From positions 30,591,001 to 30,655,000 of the forward strand of contig NC_091665.1 of the NCBI RefSeq assembly GCF_042453785.1: a DNA stretch of 64,000 nucleotides. Direction: 5' to 3'. Numbering within the stretch: position 1 is the stretch's first letter; each line of letters opens with the position of its first letter. The notes beneath the pieces were generated by a model. It did no database searches and was not told the DNA's origin. It saw nothing but the letters and a program-made list of their open reading frames with translations. The position numbers and the translations under genes were made by a program. Shown one piece after another: positions 45,043 to 56,933 of the stretch. This DNA comes from Malus domestica (lineage: Eukaryota; Streptophyta; Magnoliopsida; Rosales; Rosaceae).

Positions 45043-46204
45043 TTATATTGCACTCTGATGTTCTGATATTCAATCATTAGTTGTTCTGCTAGAGTTAAAT
45101 GGTTGACAATACAATCAACCTAATGAAAGGTGTAAATTAGACATATGTCAAAACATTAGAATATAATGTGAAAAAATTAAAACCTCATGCCTATTTTGAC
45201 ACTAACCTTAAACTTTGATAGTGTGAAATGCTTTGCATGCTACATAATCTACTCCTTGCCCCAATATTTCATTGGTCATCCACTCTCTAATATTGTAGAA
45301 AAACAAAACTCCAAATGCAAAATACAAAGGTGATAGATATTATGATATACGCGAGAGAGAATGAGAATATATATCTACGTAGTTATATATAATATGAGTT
45401 TGGTAGTGATATATGATATATCCCATGCATGATTTGATAGGGATATGTGGTTTTTTGCCATCCCTATGGCTTGTGTATTCTACCAGCCTTGCAATGCTCC
45501 ACTGCCAATCTGCCAGCTTAGTGGCTGATAATCTTATTAGGGATGCTTTCTACTTTTAGGATGGGGAAGAATTATTTTCTAGCTTATCTCTCTTTTCTTT
45601 TTCTCTTCTTTCATAGCAACTTGGGGCTAGCTTTCTTCACTTTCATCGAAATATGCATGCATGCTTTCATTCTCTAGGGTCGGCGGTACTTGCTAAGAAG
45701 CAAGCGAGTTAGCATTGGGGGAGAATATTTACCTTTTTAAGTGTAGATTAATTAATTGATTAATCATGGAAAAGTAGTTTAATTTGTTAAACCTATAATG
45801 ATTTTCAGTCACGCGTAAAGAAAAGTGCTGCAAGAAAAGCGAAATCATGAGGATATCAATGGCTTCCTAGTTGTTGTTTATTTATAAATGCTAGCTATGC
45901 TAATTGCTAGAAGCTCGGTGGCCAACTTAATTCTCACCAAGGAGAAGCGCGTTTATGTAACCATAATTAAAATATATATGAAGAATTAAATTGATAGATA
46001 ATTGAATTGAGGAGTTCGAATGAAAAGAAGTCATAATCAAATTTCTGTTGAAACTGTTTACTTAAATATTCTAAAATTAGAATAGTAACTGAGTTCATAT
46101 AAGCTGTTTAACAGGAATATAAATCCATATGATTTCCAAAATGCCCTTGTTATTTTTTGTTTTATTTCATCCCTATATTTATTTTTAATAAAAATTTAAT
46201 TAGT
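45043..46204. other. AT-rich intergenic DNA
   Basis: No gene, RNA gene or repeat family could be supported in this stretch. Confidence 0.4.
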
Positions 46205-46385
46205 TATGCCACTTAGTACTATAGTCTAGTGGTATTCATCTTATTTATCTTCACTTAAGTGAGAGGTCTTAGGTTCGATTCTCGCCAAATGCGAATTTGA
46301 ACCACATTATTGTTGCTAGCCTATTGTGAAGCTAAACCCGACCTCTTCTCCTTTAGTGTAGATAATATCTTTTGTTCAAAAAATA
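46205..46385 (+). mobile_element. tRNA-derived SINE
   Basis: Box A-like tagtctagtgg (46222-46232) and box B-like ggttcgattct (46272-46282) are about 40 bp apart, as in a tRNA promoter. The sequence does not fold into a full tRNA, and it runs on to a region ending in an A-rich tail (after ttgttcaaaaaat). This fits a plant SINE. Target duplications were not clear. Confidence 0.65.
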
Positions 46386-47099
46386 AAAATAATAAAAAAA
46401 GGAAAAAAAAGAATAACTTCATTATTTAAATAAAGTAGTTTATAATCTAATTAAAAGACAAATGAAAAACTCTAGCCAAATTCACCTTCCCACCCCACAG
46501 ACCAAACAAGAAAATAACCCACCCATCCACTGTAACTCTTCTCGATCTCAACTTTTTTTCTTTGATTGAAAGCCACAAAAGGTCCTTTCCCACTCTCCAT
46601 TAACTTCTTGTACAATGAATTGTTGGTAACTAATTTCATGGGAAGGGAAGGTTGCTAGTGTGAGGGGAAGGTAAAACGGTAGGGGTTTCTGGTGGTGGAT
46701 GGCCGCAGTTGTGTGAAGGACGCGTAGAGGAAGAAGAAAGAACACCTAGATTGCTGTTGGGTTGGAGGGTAAGTTTTGGAATTTAGAGATTATGTGAGGG
46801 TATAATAGGTACAATAAGTGGATTCACGATTCCTCCCTTCTCCCGTAATCAAAATACCACGTGAATGTAGGGAGTCTAATTCCTCCAACTTTTGGAGTTA
46901 GATTCCAAAATTCATGTAGGTCTCACAAACTATTTGATTCCTCCATATTTGGTAAGCACCAGGTTTCCCATAATTGAAATTCAATTTCATATTTTGATTC
47001 CAATTATGGTTACGTAAATGAGTCATAAATGGTCTTGGAGATGGGAATGTCGCTGATGCCAAGTGGAGGCTAGGGCATTATAGTTGGGGTTAACTTTAA
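46386..47099. other. Intergenic DNA, no gene
   Basis: A 65-codon minus-strand frame at 46548-46745 has no recognisable features and I do not call it. No repeat family was identified. Confidence 0.4.
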
Positions 47100-47270
47100 G
47101 GGTAATGCTAAGGGAGACCAAAATTTTAAATTAAATTTTATAAATCATATGATGTGATTGTTGATGATTGGATTATTATTTAAGTGTTGATTAACATGTT
47201 TATTTCATATAATGACGCATCATTTTATTTGCAAATTTGATTTAAAATTTTGATATACCTAGCATTACCC
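47100..47270. mobile_element. Tourist-like MITE, copy A
   Basis: The left end gggtaatgctaagggagacc and the right end, read inward, gggtaatgctaggtatatca form inverted repeats. They are flanked by taa on both sides (47097-47099, 47271-47273), a PIF/Harbinger-type 3-bp target. 171 bp, non-coding. Confidence 0.75.
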
Positions 47271-47678
47271 TAATTTTAAATGGTTTAGATCATATTTTGT
47301 AAACTAAGTGTGACGGTTGATGGTTGGATTCAAATTTGATGATTTAATAAAATAATTCAATTATCAACCACCAGATCATATAGTCTACAAATATGGTCTA
47401 AAAAGATAATCTTTCTAGCATCACCCAAATTTTAATAATAAGGTAGCTGGTAATATGCAACATATCGATTACCTAATTGTTGGAGATCAAGTAAAGAATT
47501 GGAAATTTTGGGTATATTTGAGGTTATTAAATGTACTTCTGACAGTGTTTAAAAAAAAGTTCAAATTTTTTCTAAAAAAAAAAAAACACTTAAAAGTGCT
47601 TGCTAGATATACCTTCTTTAGTGCTATATATACCTTCTTCCTTTTTTTTTTGTAATGCTCAGCAAACTAAATTTTTGA
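47271..47678. repeat. Partial relatives of the Tourist-like MITE and AT-rich DNA
   Basis: 47275-47430 resembles the MITE interior (gatggttggattcaaa...) and ends agcatcaccc, a variant of the terminal repeat. The rest is AT-rich with no gene. Confidence 0.5.
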
Positions 47679-47848
47679 GGGTAATGCTAGGGAAACTAAA
47701 TTTGTAAACAAAATTTGCAAACTAAATTATGTGTCGTCAATATAAATGAGCATGTTTATCAATGCTTAAGTATTAATCCAATCATCAACATCCATGTCAT
47801 TTAGTTTACAAAATTTTGTCTACAAATTAAGTTTCCCTAGCATTACCC
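47679..47848. mobile_element. Tourist-like MITE, copy B
   Basis: gggtaatgctagggaaacta at the left and, read inward, gggtaatgctagggaaactt at the right form a 170-bp inverted-repeat element related to copy A. The flanking 3-bp target is not conserved. A partial third relative follows at 47850-47990. Confidence 0.75.
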
Positions 47849-48274
47849 AATTTTTAAACTAAATATTATAAACTAAATGATGTGGTTATTGATGATTTGA
47901 TTATTACTTAGATGTTAATTAACATGTTTATTTTATATTGATGACACATTATGTAGTTTAGAAATTTAGTCTCTCTAAGATTACTCTACTTTTTTTTTCA
48001 AAGCACTTTAAGTATTTTTCTTCATGAGATTATATATGTTACTAGCATATCAAAATACACATATAACAACTCTTCTAGAGATTTTAGACTTATTGTGGTC
48101 AAATTTCAAGTTTTGACAACATGCACCTGCCCTATATCTCAAAATCGAAACACTAAGGCCATCTCCAACCGAAGGGTCCAGAAGGCTAGAGGGCCGAAAA
48201 TAGTCCGAAAACCGTCTCCAACCGAAGGCTAGGCTAGAGAGCTTGTGGGCCCCACGAAATCTGAAAGGGCCAAA

Positions 48275-48560
48275 TGTTACATCCCACATCGCCTAGGGGA
48301 GTGATCCTTAAATGTATATTCTCATCCCTACCTAGCACGAGGCCTTTTGGGAGCTCACTGGCTTCGGGTTCCGTAGGAACTCCGAAGTTAAGCTAGAAGG
48401 AGGCCAGAGCACTCTCAGGATGGGTGACCCACTGGGAAGTTGCTCGTGAGTTCCCAGAAACAAAACCGTGAGGGCGTGGTCGGGGCCCAAATCGGACAAT
48501 ATCGTGCTACGGTGGTGGAGCGGGCCGGGGAAGTGGTCCGCCCCGAGCCGGGATGTGACA
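48275..48560 (+). mobile_element. Cassandra solo LTR nested in the Harbinger element
   Basis: A 286-bp LTR runs TGTTACATCC to GGATGTGACA, with the 5S-like core gaagttaagctag...gatgggtgac (48377-48450). It is flanked by the 5-bp duplication ccaaa (48270-48274, 48561-48565). A single LTR with intact target copies indicates LTR-LTR recombination after insertion. Confidence 0.92.
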
Positions 48561-48616
48561 CCAAAGGGCCAACCGACTGGCCCAATCCAGTCAGCCCCAG
48601 GCTAGGCCAGAAATTC

Positions 48617-48694
48617 TAGAATTCCTGTTGGATATAACCGACATGAATATATTATTAAATATATTCATGTCGGTTATATCCGACAGGAATTCTA
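48617..48694. repeat. Near-perfect palindrome, 37-bp arms
   Basis: Arms 48617-48653 and 48658-48694 are inverted repeats with one mismatch and a 4-nt loop (atta). The hairpin would be very stable. It lies inside the Harbinger element. Confidence 0.92.
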
Positions 48695-48711
48695 GGCCAA
48701 ATTTCAAAAGC

Positions 48712-48739
48712 AACGGCTAGCTGACGTCAGCTAGCCGTT
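48712..48739. repeat. Perfect 28-bp palindrome
   Basis: AACGGCTAGCTGAC followed by its reverse complement, with no loop. A related, broken form (aacggctagctgatgtca) lies near 50520, inside the other end of the same transposon. Confidence 0.92.
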
Positions 48740-49024
48740 ATTTTTTTATTTACAGTTTTATTTTTTTACACAATTTTTTTCCTATAACTTCTATTTTACA
48801 AAATTTGTTTTATATTTTTTTCTAAATTATATTTTTATCCTATAACTTCTATTTTACAAAATTTGTTTCATATATTTTTTAAATTCTATTTTTTTCCTAT
48901 AACTTTCTAAGCCATTATACAACATTAAATTAAATTAAGTAACATGAAACAACATTAAACAATATGAAACAACATTAAATAACATTAACCAACATAAAAA
49001 TTATACAACATAAAACTTAAACGC

Positions 49025-50482
49025 CTACTCCATGCTATTTTTTGCCCAAAGATGTGCAACAAGATCCTGTTGTAGGTACTTGTTTGTGACACGGGAACAT
49101 ATCATTCTATAGTGCCTCATGTACTTATTTATAGAGATACTACCAGTTCTTGGATTGAAAGGCAAATTAGGCCCATCATATATTTTTGCACGAGCCCTTC
49201 TTGACCTATTTGGATCTTCTTGGTCATCATCGGACTCTCCATCAATATACCCATCTCGCTCATCCTCCACTATCATATTGGGTAATATGATGCAAGACAT
49301 CATGATGGAATCCAAATTTTGTCGACTCCACCTTCTTGCTGATTCGTTGATGATCTTCCACCATGCTTGTAGAATACCGAAAGCTCTCTAAACATCTTTC
49401 CGGTATGCCTCTTGGTGTAAGGTAAACAACTTTTTCGCGTCATTCCTAGGGTTTGGAATTGCTTGGACAAGTGTCGCCCACTTTGGGTAAATGTCATCTG
49501 CCTAGTAATACCCCATATTGTATTGATAGCCGTTGATGTAGTATTCAAGTTAAGGTGCTTTACCTTCTGTCAATCGATTGAAGAGGGGTGAACACTTAAG
49601 AACTGTAATGTCATTTTGGGATCGAGTGACTCCAAAGAAAGCATGCCAGATCCATGTGTCATATGAGGCAACCATCTCTAACATAACAGCTGGCTTTCTC
49701 AACCTTCTGCAGAAGCCTCTTTGCCATCCGATGGGACAGTTCTTCCAATCTTAATGCATGCAGTCTAATGACTATATCATGCCCGGAAACCCACGGTCTT
49801 CAGCTCTGTGAATGAGCCGATTCAAATATTCTTGATTTGGCTTGTGGAGTTACTCGTTTTTGTAAACCTGAACTATTGTGTCACATAATTGTTCAAGAGT
49901 ATCAAGGGATATAGACTCAGACATACCATGGGTTTCATCCATTGAATCAGCTGGGGAGCCATAGGCCATCATTCGAAGTGCAACAGTAACCTTCTGATGA
50001 GGTGAGAAACCAGGGCGGCCTGTTCAGTCCCGCTTCTGTCGAAGGTATGGATTGACCTGCTGGACATCACGAAGTAAATGCTCGAAGGCATGACGCCTCA
50101 TCCGGAAGCGACGTCTGAAATCCTCTTTTGTGTACACTGAGTTAGGGTTGAAGTAGTTGTTCATCAGATTGGCATGCATCATCGCTCTATTTCGTGGTTT
50201 GTAAGAGCGACCAGCAACAAAGCCACCCCATTGAGATTGTTTGTCAGTTGGCTGACACACCATGGCCGCAACCATGGCTGCTACTATGTTTTGTTTGTTG
50301 CGCATTACTTGAACTTCTTCATCAGACTCCTCATCATTTTGTCTCATTTGCGCCCATTTTTCTTCCAATTTGGAATTGGATGAGGACCCCCAGTTGGAAT
50401 CCGAAAAGGATCCAAAGTTGGAATTCATTGCCAACTTGAATTGAAATAGATTGAATTCAAAGTTATGTGAATTATAGCCCAA
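49025..50482 (-). pseudogene. Harbinger transposase remnant
   Basis: The minus strand encodes a plant Harbinger-type transposase broken by several stops and frame changes. The N-terminal part (50482-50027) includes RRRFRMRRHAFEHLL. Later parts read SLDCMH (first catalytic aspartate) and SQNDITVL (second aspartate). At the third catalytic residue, the glutamate expected in a VERAFG-type motif, the codon is TAG (49390-49388). The C-terminal part is readable to 49025. It cannot make active enzyme. Confidence 0.8.
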
Positions 50483-50862
50483 TATCCTCCTTGTTTATAG
50501 CCAAAAAAAATTTCAAATCCAACGGCTAGCTGATGTCACTTAGTTGGATTTAAATTTAAGTTGTAGTTTTTAAATAATAAATTATGTTTGGCCCTTGGTT
50601 GGAGACGGTTTTTTGTGACATGGCTAAAATGAGCCCTATGGCCCTCGGTTAGAGATGAAGTATGGCTTGTACTGTTCATTAAAATATTAATTTCTTGAAT
50701 GACCAGAGGGCTAAAACGAGCCATCTGACCAGCCTTTGGTTGGAGATGGCCTAATGCCAGACCAATAGGGTTGGTTACCTCCATTCTTACAGAAACAACT
50801 TATAGATAAGCACACATGTAAAAGATGGAATATGGTCCTGTATATACCATATGAATTTTTTA

Positions 50863-51884
50863 GGGTTTTTATCACAAATGGTCCTTGAAATTGACCTAAC
50901 TCATCAAGATGGTCCCTGAAATTAAAAATCCATCAATGTAGTCCCTGAAATTAGGTATCATGAATCAATGTGGTCCTTCCATCACAATTCCGTCAAAAAA
51001 TATGTTATATGATGATGTGGCACATGAATGGATCTCACAAATTTAATTAATATTGCCATGTGGATTAGAAAATATTTTAATAATTAAAATATTAATTTAT
51101 ATAATTAAAAACTTAAAAAAAACGGAGGAAAAAAAATGATTATTGTTCATCATCTTCTTCCCTCCCATCCGAGTAATCACCCGAGCAGACCCGTAGCTTG
51201 CGCCTCTGCGAGCACGTCATTCGAGGTCGACCAAGCTCCAACTCCCGCCACTCCGTCCTATCTCTTGCCTTTTCGGGTCAGGCACGGGTTCAACTTGCAC
51301 AAGCTGGAGCCCAGGTATCCTCTTATCATCGGCGGCATCAACATAGCTCATGACAGAGGTTGGGTTGCGCATTCCAACAATAATTCCTCCATTAATCTGC
51401 TTTTTCTTCCGTAATTTCACACTTTCTAATTTGTTTTATTATATTTTCGATTTAATGTGTTGCTTCATAGTGTGGGTGGAGGCGATATTGGGTGCTTTGG
51501 GGCTTCTGGATATCAGGCAGGTGTTTCGCGATTCGGAGCGGAAGCAAAGGGGTTAGGGTGTAGCTTCCTTGGCCGGGAGAAGAAGATGACTCCTAATCTT
51601 CTTGTTTTTTTTTTTTTTTTTATAAAAGTTTTTAATTGTCCAAAAATAAAAATTGTTTTTTTATTCTTTTAAGTATTTTTAATCCACATGGCAATATTAA
51701 TTAGACTTGTGGGACCTAATCATATGCCACATCAGCACATAACAGATTTTTTGATAAAATTGTGAAGAAAGGACCACATTGATTTGCGATACCCAATTTC
51801 AGGGACTACATTGATGGATTTTCAATTTCAGAGACAATCTTGATGAGTTTGGTCAATTTCAGGGATCATTTGTGATAAAAACCC
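50863..51884. mobile_element. Mutator-like element carrying a captured ISPF fragment (Pack-MULE)
   Basis: The element is flanked by the perfect 9-bp duplication aatttttta (50854-50862, 51885-51893), the Mutator target length. Its long terminal inverted repeats begin GGGTTTTTATCACAAATG and extend for over 200 bp with mismatches. No transposase is present. The GC-rich interior holds a host-gene fragment (51170-51560). These features define a Pack-MULE. Confidence 0.88.
51170..51560 (+). pseudogene. ISPF: Captured fragment of ISPF (MECDP synthase)
   Basis: 51270-51375 encodes LPFRVRHGFNLHKLEPRY and PLIIGGINIAHDRG. After what looks like a retained intron, 51465-51555 encodes VEAILGALGLLDIRQVF. 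These match plant 2-C-methyl-D-erythritol 2,4-cyclodiphosphate synthase, a plastid enzyme of the MEP isoprenoid pathway. The front part (51170-51265) may be its transit-peptide region. It is not functional: the metal-binding aspartate of the HGFD motif is asparagine, one extra base near 51480 shifts the frame, and the rest of the enzyme is missing. Confidence 0.82.
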
Positions 51885-51925
51885 AATTTTTTATTTAATT
51901 TGTTTTTTGGTGAACGTCTTAATTA

Positions 51926-52085
51926 TTAAGAAAACTAATGAAAAGGGCTTGAAAACTTTGAGTTTTAACGATAAGGACAAAATAAAGGGTAAAGTGAATA
52001 GTACCAAGATTGACTTTTTAGTGTAAAAATGTGGTTTTTCGTTAAAGTGAACAGTACCATGAGTTTGTCGTTAAAGTTCCCTTAA
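51926..52085 (+). mobile_element. MITE-like element, copy 3 of 3
   Basis: This is the same element as at 38796-38951, with cttgaaaactttgagtttta and gtttttcgttaaagtgaaca. Its ends read TTAAGAAAACT and, inward from the right, TTAAGGGAACT. Confidence 0.7.
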
Positions 52086-52373
52086 TTATTATCCAGAAAA
52101 TCTAATTAGAGGGCAGGTAAAGATTTTAGTTTCCTTTTAGGTATACATAAATATATTCTTTTATCCTTCTTTCCTATTCATCATCTTCCTACACACATAT
52201 TTAGTTTTTGTAGTCTACGAACATGTCTTCAGACTTCTTTCTTGGTCAAACCAGAAGCAACGTTTTCCATTTCTCTTATTTGGTAGGAAAGGGAATATAT
52301 AAAATTTAAAATTTAGGGTTCGGTCTAATTCATGATTAAGAAGGGACCCCAAAAGATTACAAGAGAGTATGAT

Positions 52374-52405
<32 letters not shown>

Positions 52406-55400
52406 TTCATATCACTTACAACAACTTTTTAAAGCTTGATCTCATTATTGTTTAGCAAAAAAGATAATCGAGTTGGCGACTACCCAATGATTTAAACAAC
52501 GTTAGGAGAATATATATATATATATACATACCTACCTCGCCTACCTCACAAATCAACGGCTCCAAATACAAAGATAATCTTATACCAACTTATTTGGACA
52601 CATAACAACCTTGGGAAAGATTTGAAAGATCTTCTTTCCAAAATTAAAACTCCATATGTGTTTTCTTTCATGTGGCTCACTAAATACAAGCAATACCAAA
52701 ATTTGATTAATTAATTCGAGTAGGAATATTTATCGCATGTGGTTAGATTTGTTCTACATATTTGTATTGCGAACATAAAATCTTAGTGATGATATGATAC
52801 CAGTATTAACATTTTGCTTAGGGTTTTGGTCAAGCCTAAAATTCATGACATTCTCTTTTAGGTCAACATATTAATGAGGGCAATAAATGACATGGTCTTT
52901 ACTTTTTACTTTAGAGTAGGGTTTTTTTTTTCTCTTGAAAGAAAATGCAAAGAGTAGTTTTTTTACATGAAATTGCTTGTCAGTCGATTTTTTTTTTTTT
53001 TTTTTTGATCAACTAGCTAGTCAAATTGACTTTAAACAATTAATGGTTCATTTTTAATATAACATGGCCGGCCAAATAAGCATCTGTTAAAATAAAAGAA
53101 TCACAAGTTTATTTCCAATGAAATTGTGTAAAGTTTCCAATTAGTGTTGTGTGATCACAATAAAAACTCATCCTTTCTTTGGAAAGTAGAACAATTTTAA
53201 AGAGTATAACCCCATTAGGAGGAACTTGGCATTTCTTGAATTTTACTCTCTGAGTAATGCTACACTATCTATTTGTATTATTATTTGTATCATCTCTCTA
53301 ATAGAGTTAAGACCCGAACACATATGAGTCTCATCTCTATTAAAAAAATGGTACAAATATGTGATAAGAGTAATGTTTTTATTATTTTTTTGTACTAATG
53401 TATCGGACTTTCGAAAATGCGAAAATTATTACTTAGCTTTTACATCACTGTATTATAGAGGCGGCCTAAAAGCAAGGCGAATATGAGACATGCAGTTTGG
53501 GGCCTCATATTAAATTAGGCTTTTATATTATCTTCATACACTTATTATATATCTTGAAATTTTGATCATCCTTGTATTCTTGATTGAAAAGAAGGAAAAA
53601 AAAAATCTATTATTCTCATAAATCTAATTTGATGTACCTCAAATTCATATTGTTGTGAAAAAAGATCATATTGAAGTACTAAATTAGGAAGTTATTTCAG
53701 TTTTGTTTTAGGCTTCAATTTGCATTGGAACGGCTTTTCTATATAAATTCCTTTGTTTTTTAACTTGTCTAAAGATGTTAACTTAGTACAGTGTAGCATG
53801 TGCTACCCAATTTTGTTATATAAAAGCTATACTTAAATATATATATATATATATATATTATTCAAAGTTGCTATAAATACGATTCTAATTAGAGCCCTAA
53901 ACTAAGTAAGGATTCCAACTCCCCAATAATCAGCATTGTGTTAATCACATGCATGTGAACGAGAACATGGACTTTGTGTTTGTTAAATCGAATCATTGAG
54001 CCCTTGGAAGTGGATGACCTCATAAATTTCCAGTGTGATATCATTGTTTCTTCACTAGCAATAAAATTTAAACCAAATATAAGTTAAGTCAAGTTGGTCA
54101 GAATAATGTGATTACTTTATGTAACTACGTTTGAATTTTTTCGGTGTAATTATCGTTATCATTTGTTTAAAGAACATAAAAACGCATCTAACCCAAAAAA
54201 ATTAAAACTAAATGCTTTCTCTTGTCAAAAATAAATAATGCTCATTCCTTCAATTTTATAACTAAATTTTCAACAGGTATAAGTACGTTTTAATATAATA
54301 ATAAATTTATAATATAAAAGGAGCTATTAGTGGCAGTCCAAATAAGTCATTTTAAAATGTATTTTTGTCTTATATATATAAAATGATATAGAATTTTTTT
54401 CATTGTGTCAATAATAGTCAAAAGAAACCATCAATAATCGCACCCCACATAATATTGTCAGAAATATCAATTTTTAAACCATATTTATAGAACTTACGAT
54501 GTGACCGTTGGTTTCATTCCTTCTATAACTCATTAAAAAAATACCATCAATCACTGCATCATATTTTTTTTCGAATAGTCTAATATTTAGTATACAGTTA
54601 TCGTAGGATACATTCGGTTGATGAGGTCGGTAACACAGTTTGAATGAAGTCTCAAGTTATCTCCTAATTAATCACCCAAATACCATTTTAGGGTCATTGC
54701 ACCTGGCGCTACCATAGGCCTGCATGTGGCATCGGGCTTTATATTTTATGTTATTTATTTCCAAATTTTTATGTGAATTTTCTATTGGAGCCTTCTCTTT
54801 ATCCTAGGTGCCGCCCCCTTCCGTTGTAACTGTACCACAAACCCCATCAAAATCCGTTCATAGATAGTCTTCCAAGTTCGACAGTGAGAGTGAGAGTGAG
54901 ATAGGATTCAGGAGTTTTGATTAAAAAATGGGATTAGAGGTCGTATAAACCAAGTTTTATATTGTAGATGTCACATGGTTTTTCCAATTATAATTAATCA
55001 TAAACTCCTATAAGTATATAATTAAGTAAATACCCTTTCCCACATTGTGGTACTTAACTCATATACTAATTGGTATTATCATCTTAGTATAACAATATGA
55101 CTTGACTAATCCATACTCACTAAATAAATTCATCTGATTAATTAGGATTAAATGTATATTTTATATATAATACTCTTGAATATCTTTTACTATAATTAAG
55201 ATTTTGAAGTTATGATAGAACCTCTATATTGTAATAATGTAATTAGGACCAAACAAAATTTAATTTTATTGTGATAATAACTTAATAGAAGTGTAGTTAC
55301 CAAGCAAATGTTATTATTATTGTGATGTGATAAACTTAATAGAGGTGTAGCTACTAGCTACAAAAAAATATTTTTTTGACTTAATTATCTTAATTGAAAA

Positions 55401-56105
55401 TTGTATAGATACAAAGAACTACTTTAATAGTGTAGCTCAATTTAGTGCTTTTTTAGGTCTAGTTTATTTTATAGCTAATGCATGTACGCATAAAGCACTC
55501 TTTCTAGTATAAAAAAATTCATGCAAATAAGCTGTAAACATGATTCTGAAGCTAGAAATATTTTGGCTTCAATATGTATACTGGTAAGCTCAATATTCTA
55601 GATAAATACTTGAAATTCAAAAAATAGATATTTGTTAGATCATCAGCGTTAGGTGATAACGTCACCAACGTTGAATAGTTGCATAAACAAAATAAATTGA
55701 AAGATAATTTTAGATTTTTACTATCACGACATTTATAGAACTTTGAATTTTCAAAGTCACCTTTTTAAGCCAAACATTAACTTGGCTAAAAAGCGGTCCG
55801 TTTGTAGATTCAAAGCTTTATAGATGACGTGTAGCGAACATCTAAACATACCGTTCAATATATATTTGTTCACGTCAATACTTATGCTCTAGCGACAGAC
55901 AAATGTCTAAGTTTCAAACGTTAGATAATTATTTAGAATTACTATTTTACAAGTTTTAGACCAATTTAAAATCGCTTCTAAAGATTAGGTAGCTCTATGC
56001 ATTGAACGCAAGCATTTATATGGTGAAACTATGACGGACATAATAGAAAAAAGATCCCATATACAATAAATCTCTTTAGTGGTATCCTATATAAGAGTAA
56101 GTTTC
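52086..56105. other. AT-rich intergenic desert
   Basis: Four kilobases with no supported gene. It contains a CT microsatellite (52373-52401), TA runs (about 52511-52526 and 53838-53860) and many poly-A or poly-T tracts. All frames are short. Confidence 0.45.
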
Positions 56106-56583
56106 GAGAAAATTGTAGCAATGATCCCTTAACTTTAACTCAATTGGAGTAATGGTCCCTTAACTAAAAATTCATGACCATTGGTCCCTTAACTCATCAA
56201 AATGTGCAACTATGGTTCTTTTCGTCAACTCAGTTAGAATTTCGTCAAAATGAGTCGTATTGGAAGGACCATTGCTACAACTGGGTTAAAGTTAAGGGAT
56301 TATTGCTCCAATTGGGTAAAAGTTAAAGGATTTTTTCTCCAATGGTTTAAAATTGAGGGACTATTGCTATAATTTTTCTCATTTGGTTTTCCATATTTGC
56401 CCCGTAATTCAGCCTCACATGCGTGGCATGTGACTCATTTTGACGGAAGTTCTAACGGTGTTGGCGAAAATAACCATAACTGCATGTTTTGATGAGTTAA
56501 GAGACTAATGACCATGAATTTTTAGTTAAAGTAAACCATTACTAATTGAGTTAAAATTGAGAACCTATTGTTACAATTTCCTC
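56106..56583. mobile_element. Small long-TIR element, possibly Mutator-like
   Basis: The left 170 bp (gagaaaattgtagcaatgat...) and the right 170 bp read inward (gaggaaattgtaacaatagg...) are inverted repeats with many mismatches. The interior is non-coding. The style (ggtcccttaact repeats) is like the terminal repeats at 50863. A clear target duplication is not seen. Confidence 0.6.
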
Positions 56584-56663
56584 ATAATGTTCACTTAGTC
56601 GTAACAAAATTTTGGTCCCTGACCAATTATATATAAGAAAACTCTAGATTATAATAAATGTTT

Positions 56664-56933
56664 TGCAGTCATGTTTAGAATATGAATGTGATTGTGTAAA
56701 TCCTAGTAGATATGAGAATGTATCTTATATTCCTATTAGGAGTAGATTACCTATTAAATGTTGTAATCCTAAAGGGAAAGGTTTTTACCTATCCTACTAC
56801 TATAAATAAAGGCACAATGGGGTGAATCAAACACACCTCACAATTAAATCAATCTCTTTTCTCTCTAACCATAGCCGGGCCCCCTCTCTCTCTCTCTAAA
56901 CCCTATATTGTTCAATCAAATAGACCTACAACA
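56664..56933 (+). repeat. 5' LTR of the copia element
   Basis: 270 bp, TGCAGTCATG to CTACAACA. It contains a TATA box (ctataaataaagg, near 56801) followed by CT-rich sequence. Confidence 0.85.

Larger units (their letters stand above)
48157..50751 (-). mobile_element. PIF/Harbinger DNA transposon, inactive
   Basis: The termini are inverted repeats beginning GGCCATCTCCAACC at both ends. They are flanked by TAA at 48154-48156 and 50752-50754, the 3-bp target typical of PIF/Harbinger. The minus strand carries a decayed transposase (49025-50482). A Cassandra solo LTR (48275-48560) is nested near the left end. Without it the element would be about 2.3 kb. I found no second, Myb-like gene, which active members have. 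Confidence 0.88.

Noticed and set aside
46222..46282. tRNA gene
   Set aside because: Box A and box B are present but the sequence lacks a full cloverleaf and continues into a SINE body with an A-rich tail.
48617..48694. microRNA precursor
   Set aside because: The arms pair almost perfectly and lie in a DNA transposon. That fits a MITE or palindrome better than a miRNA stem, and no known miRNA sequence is recognised.
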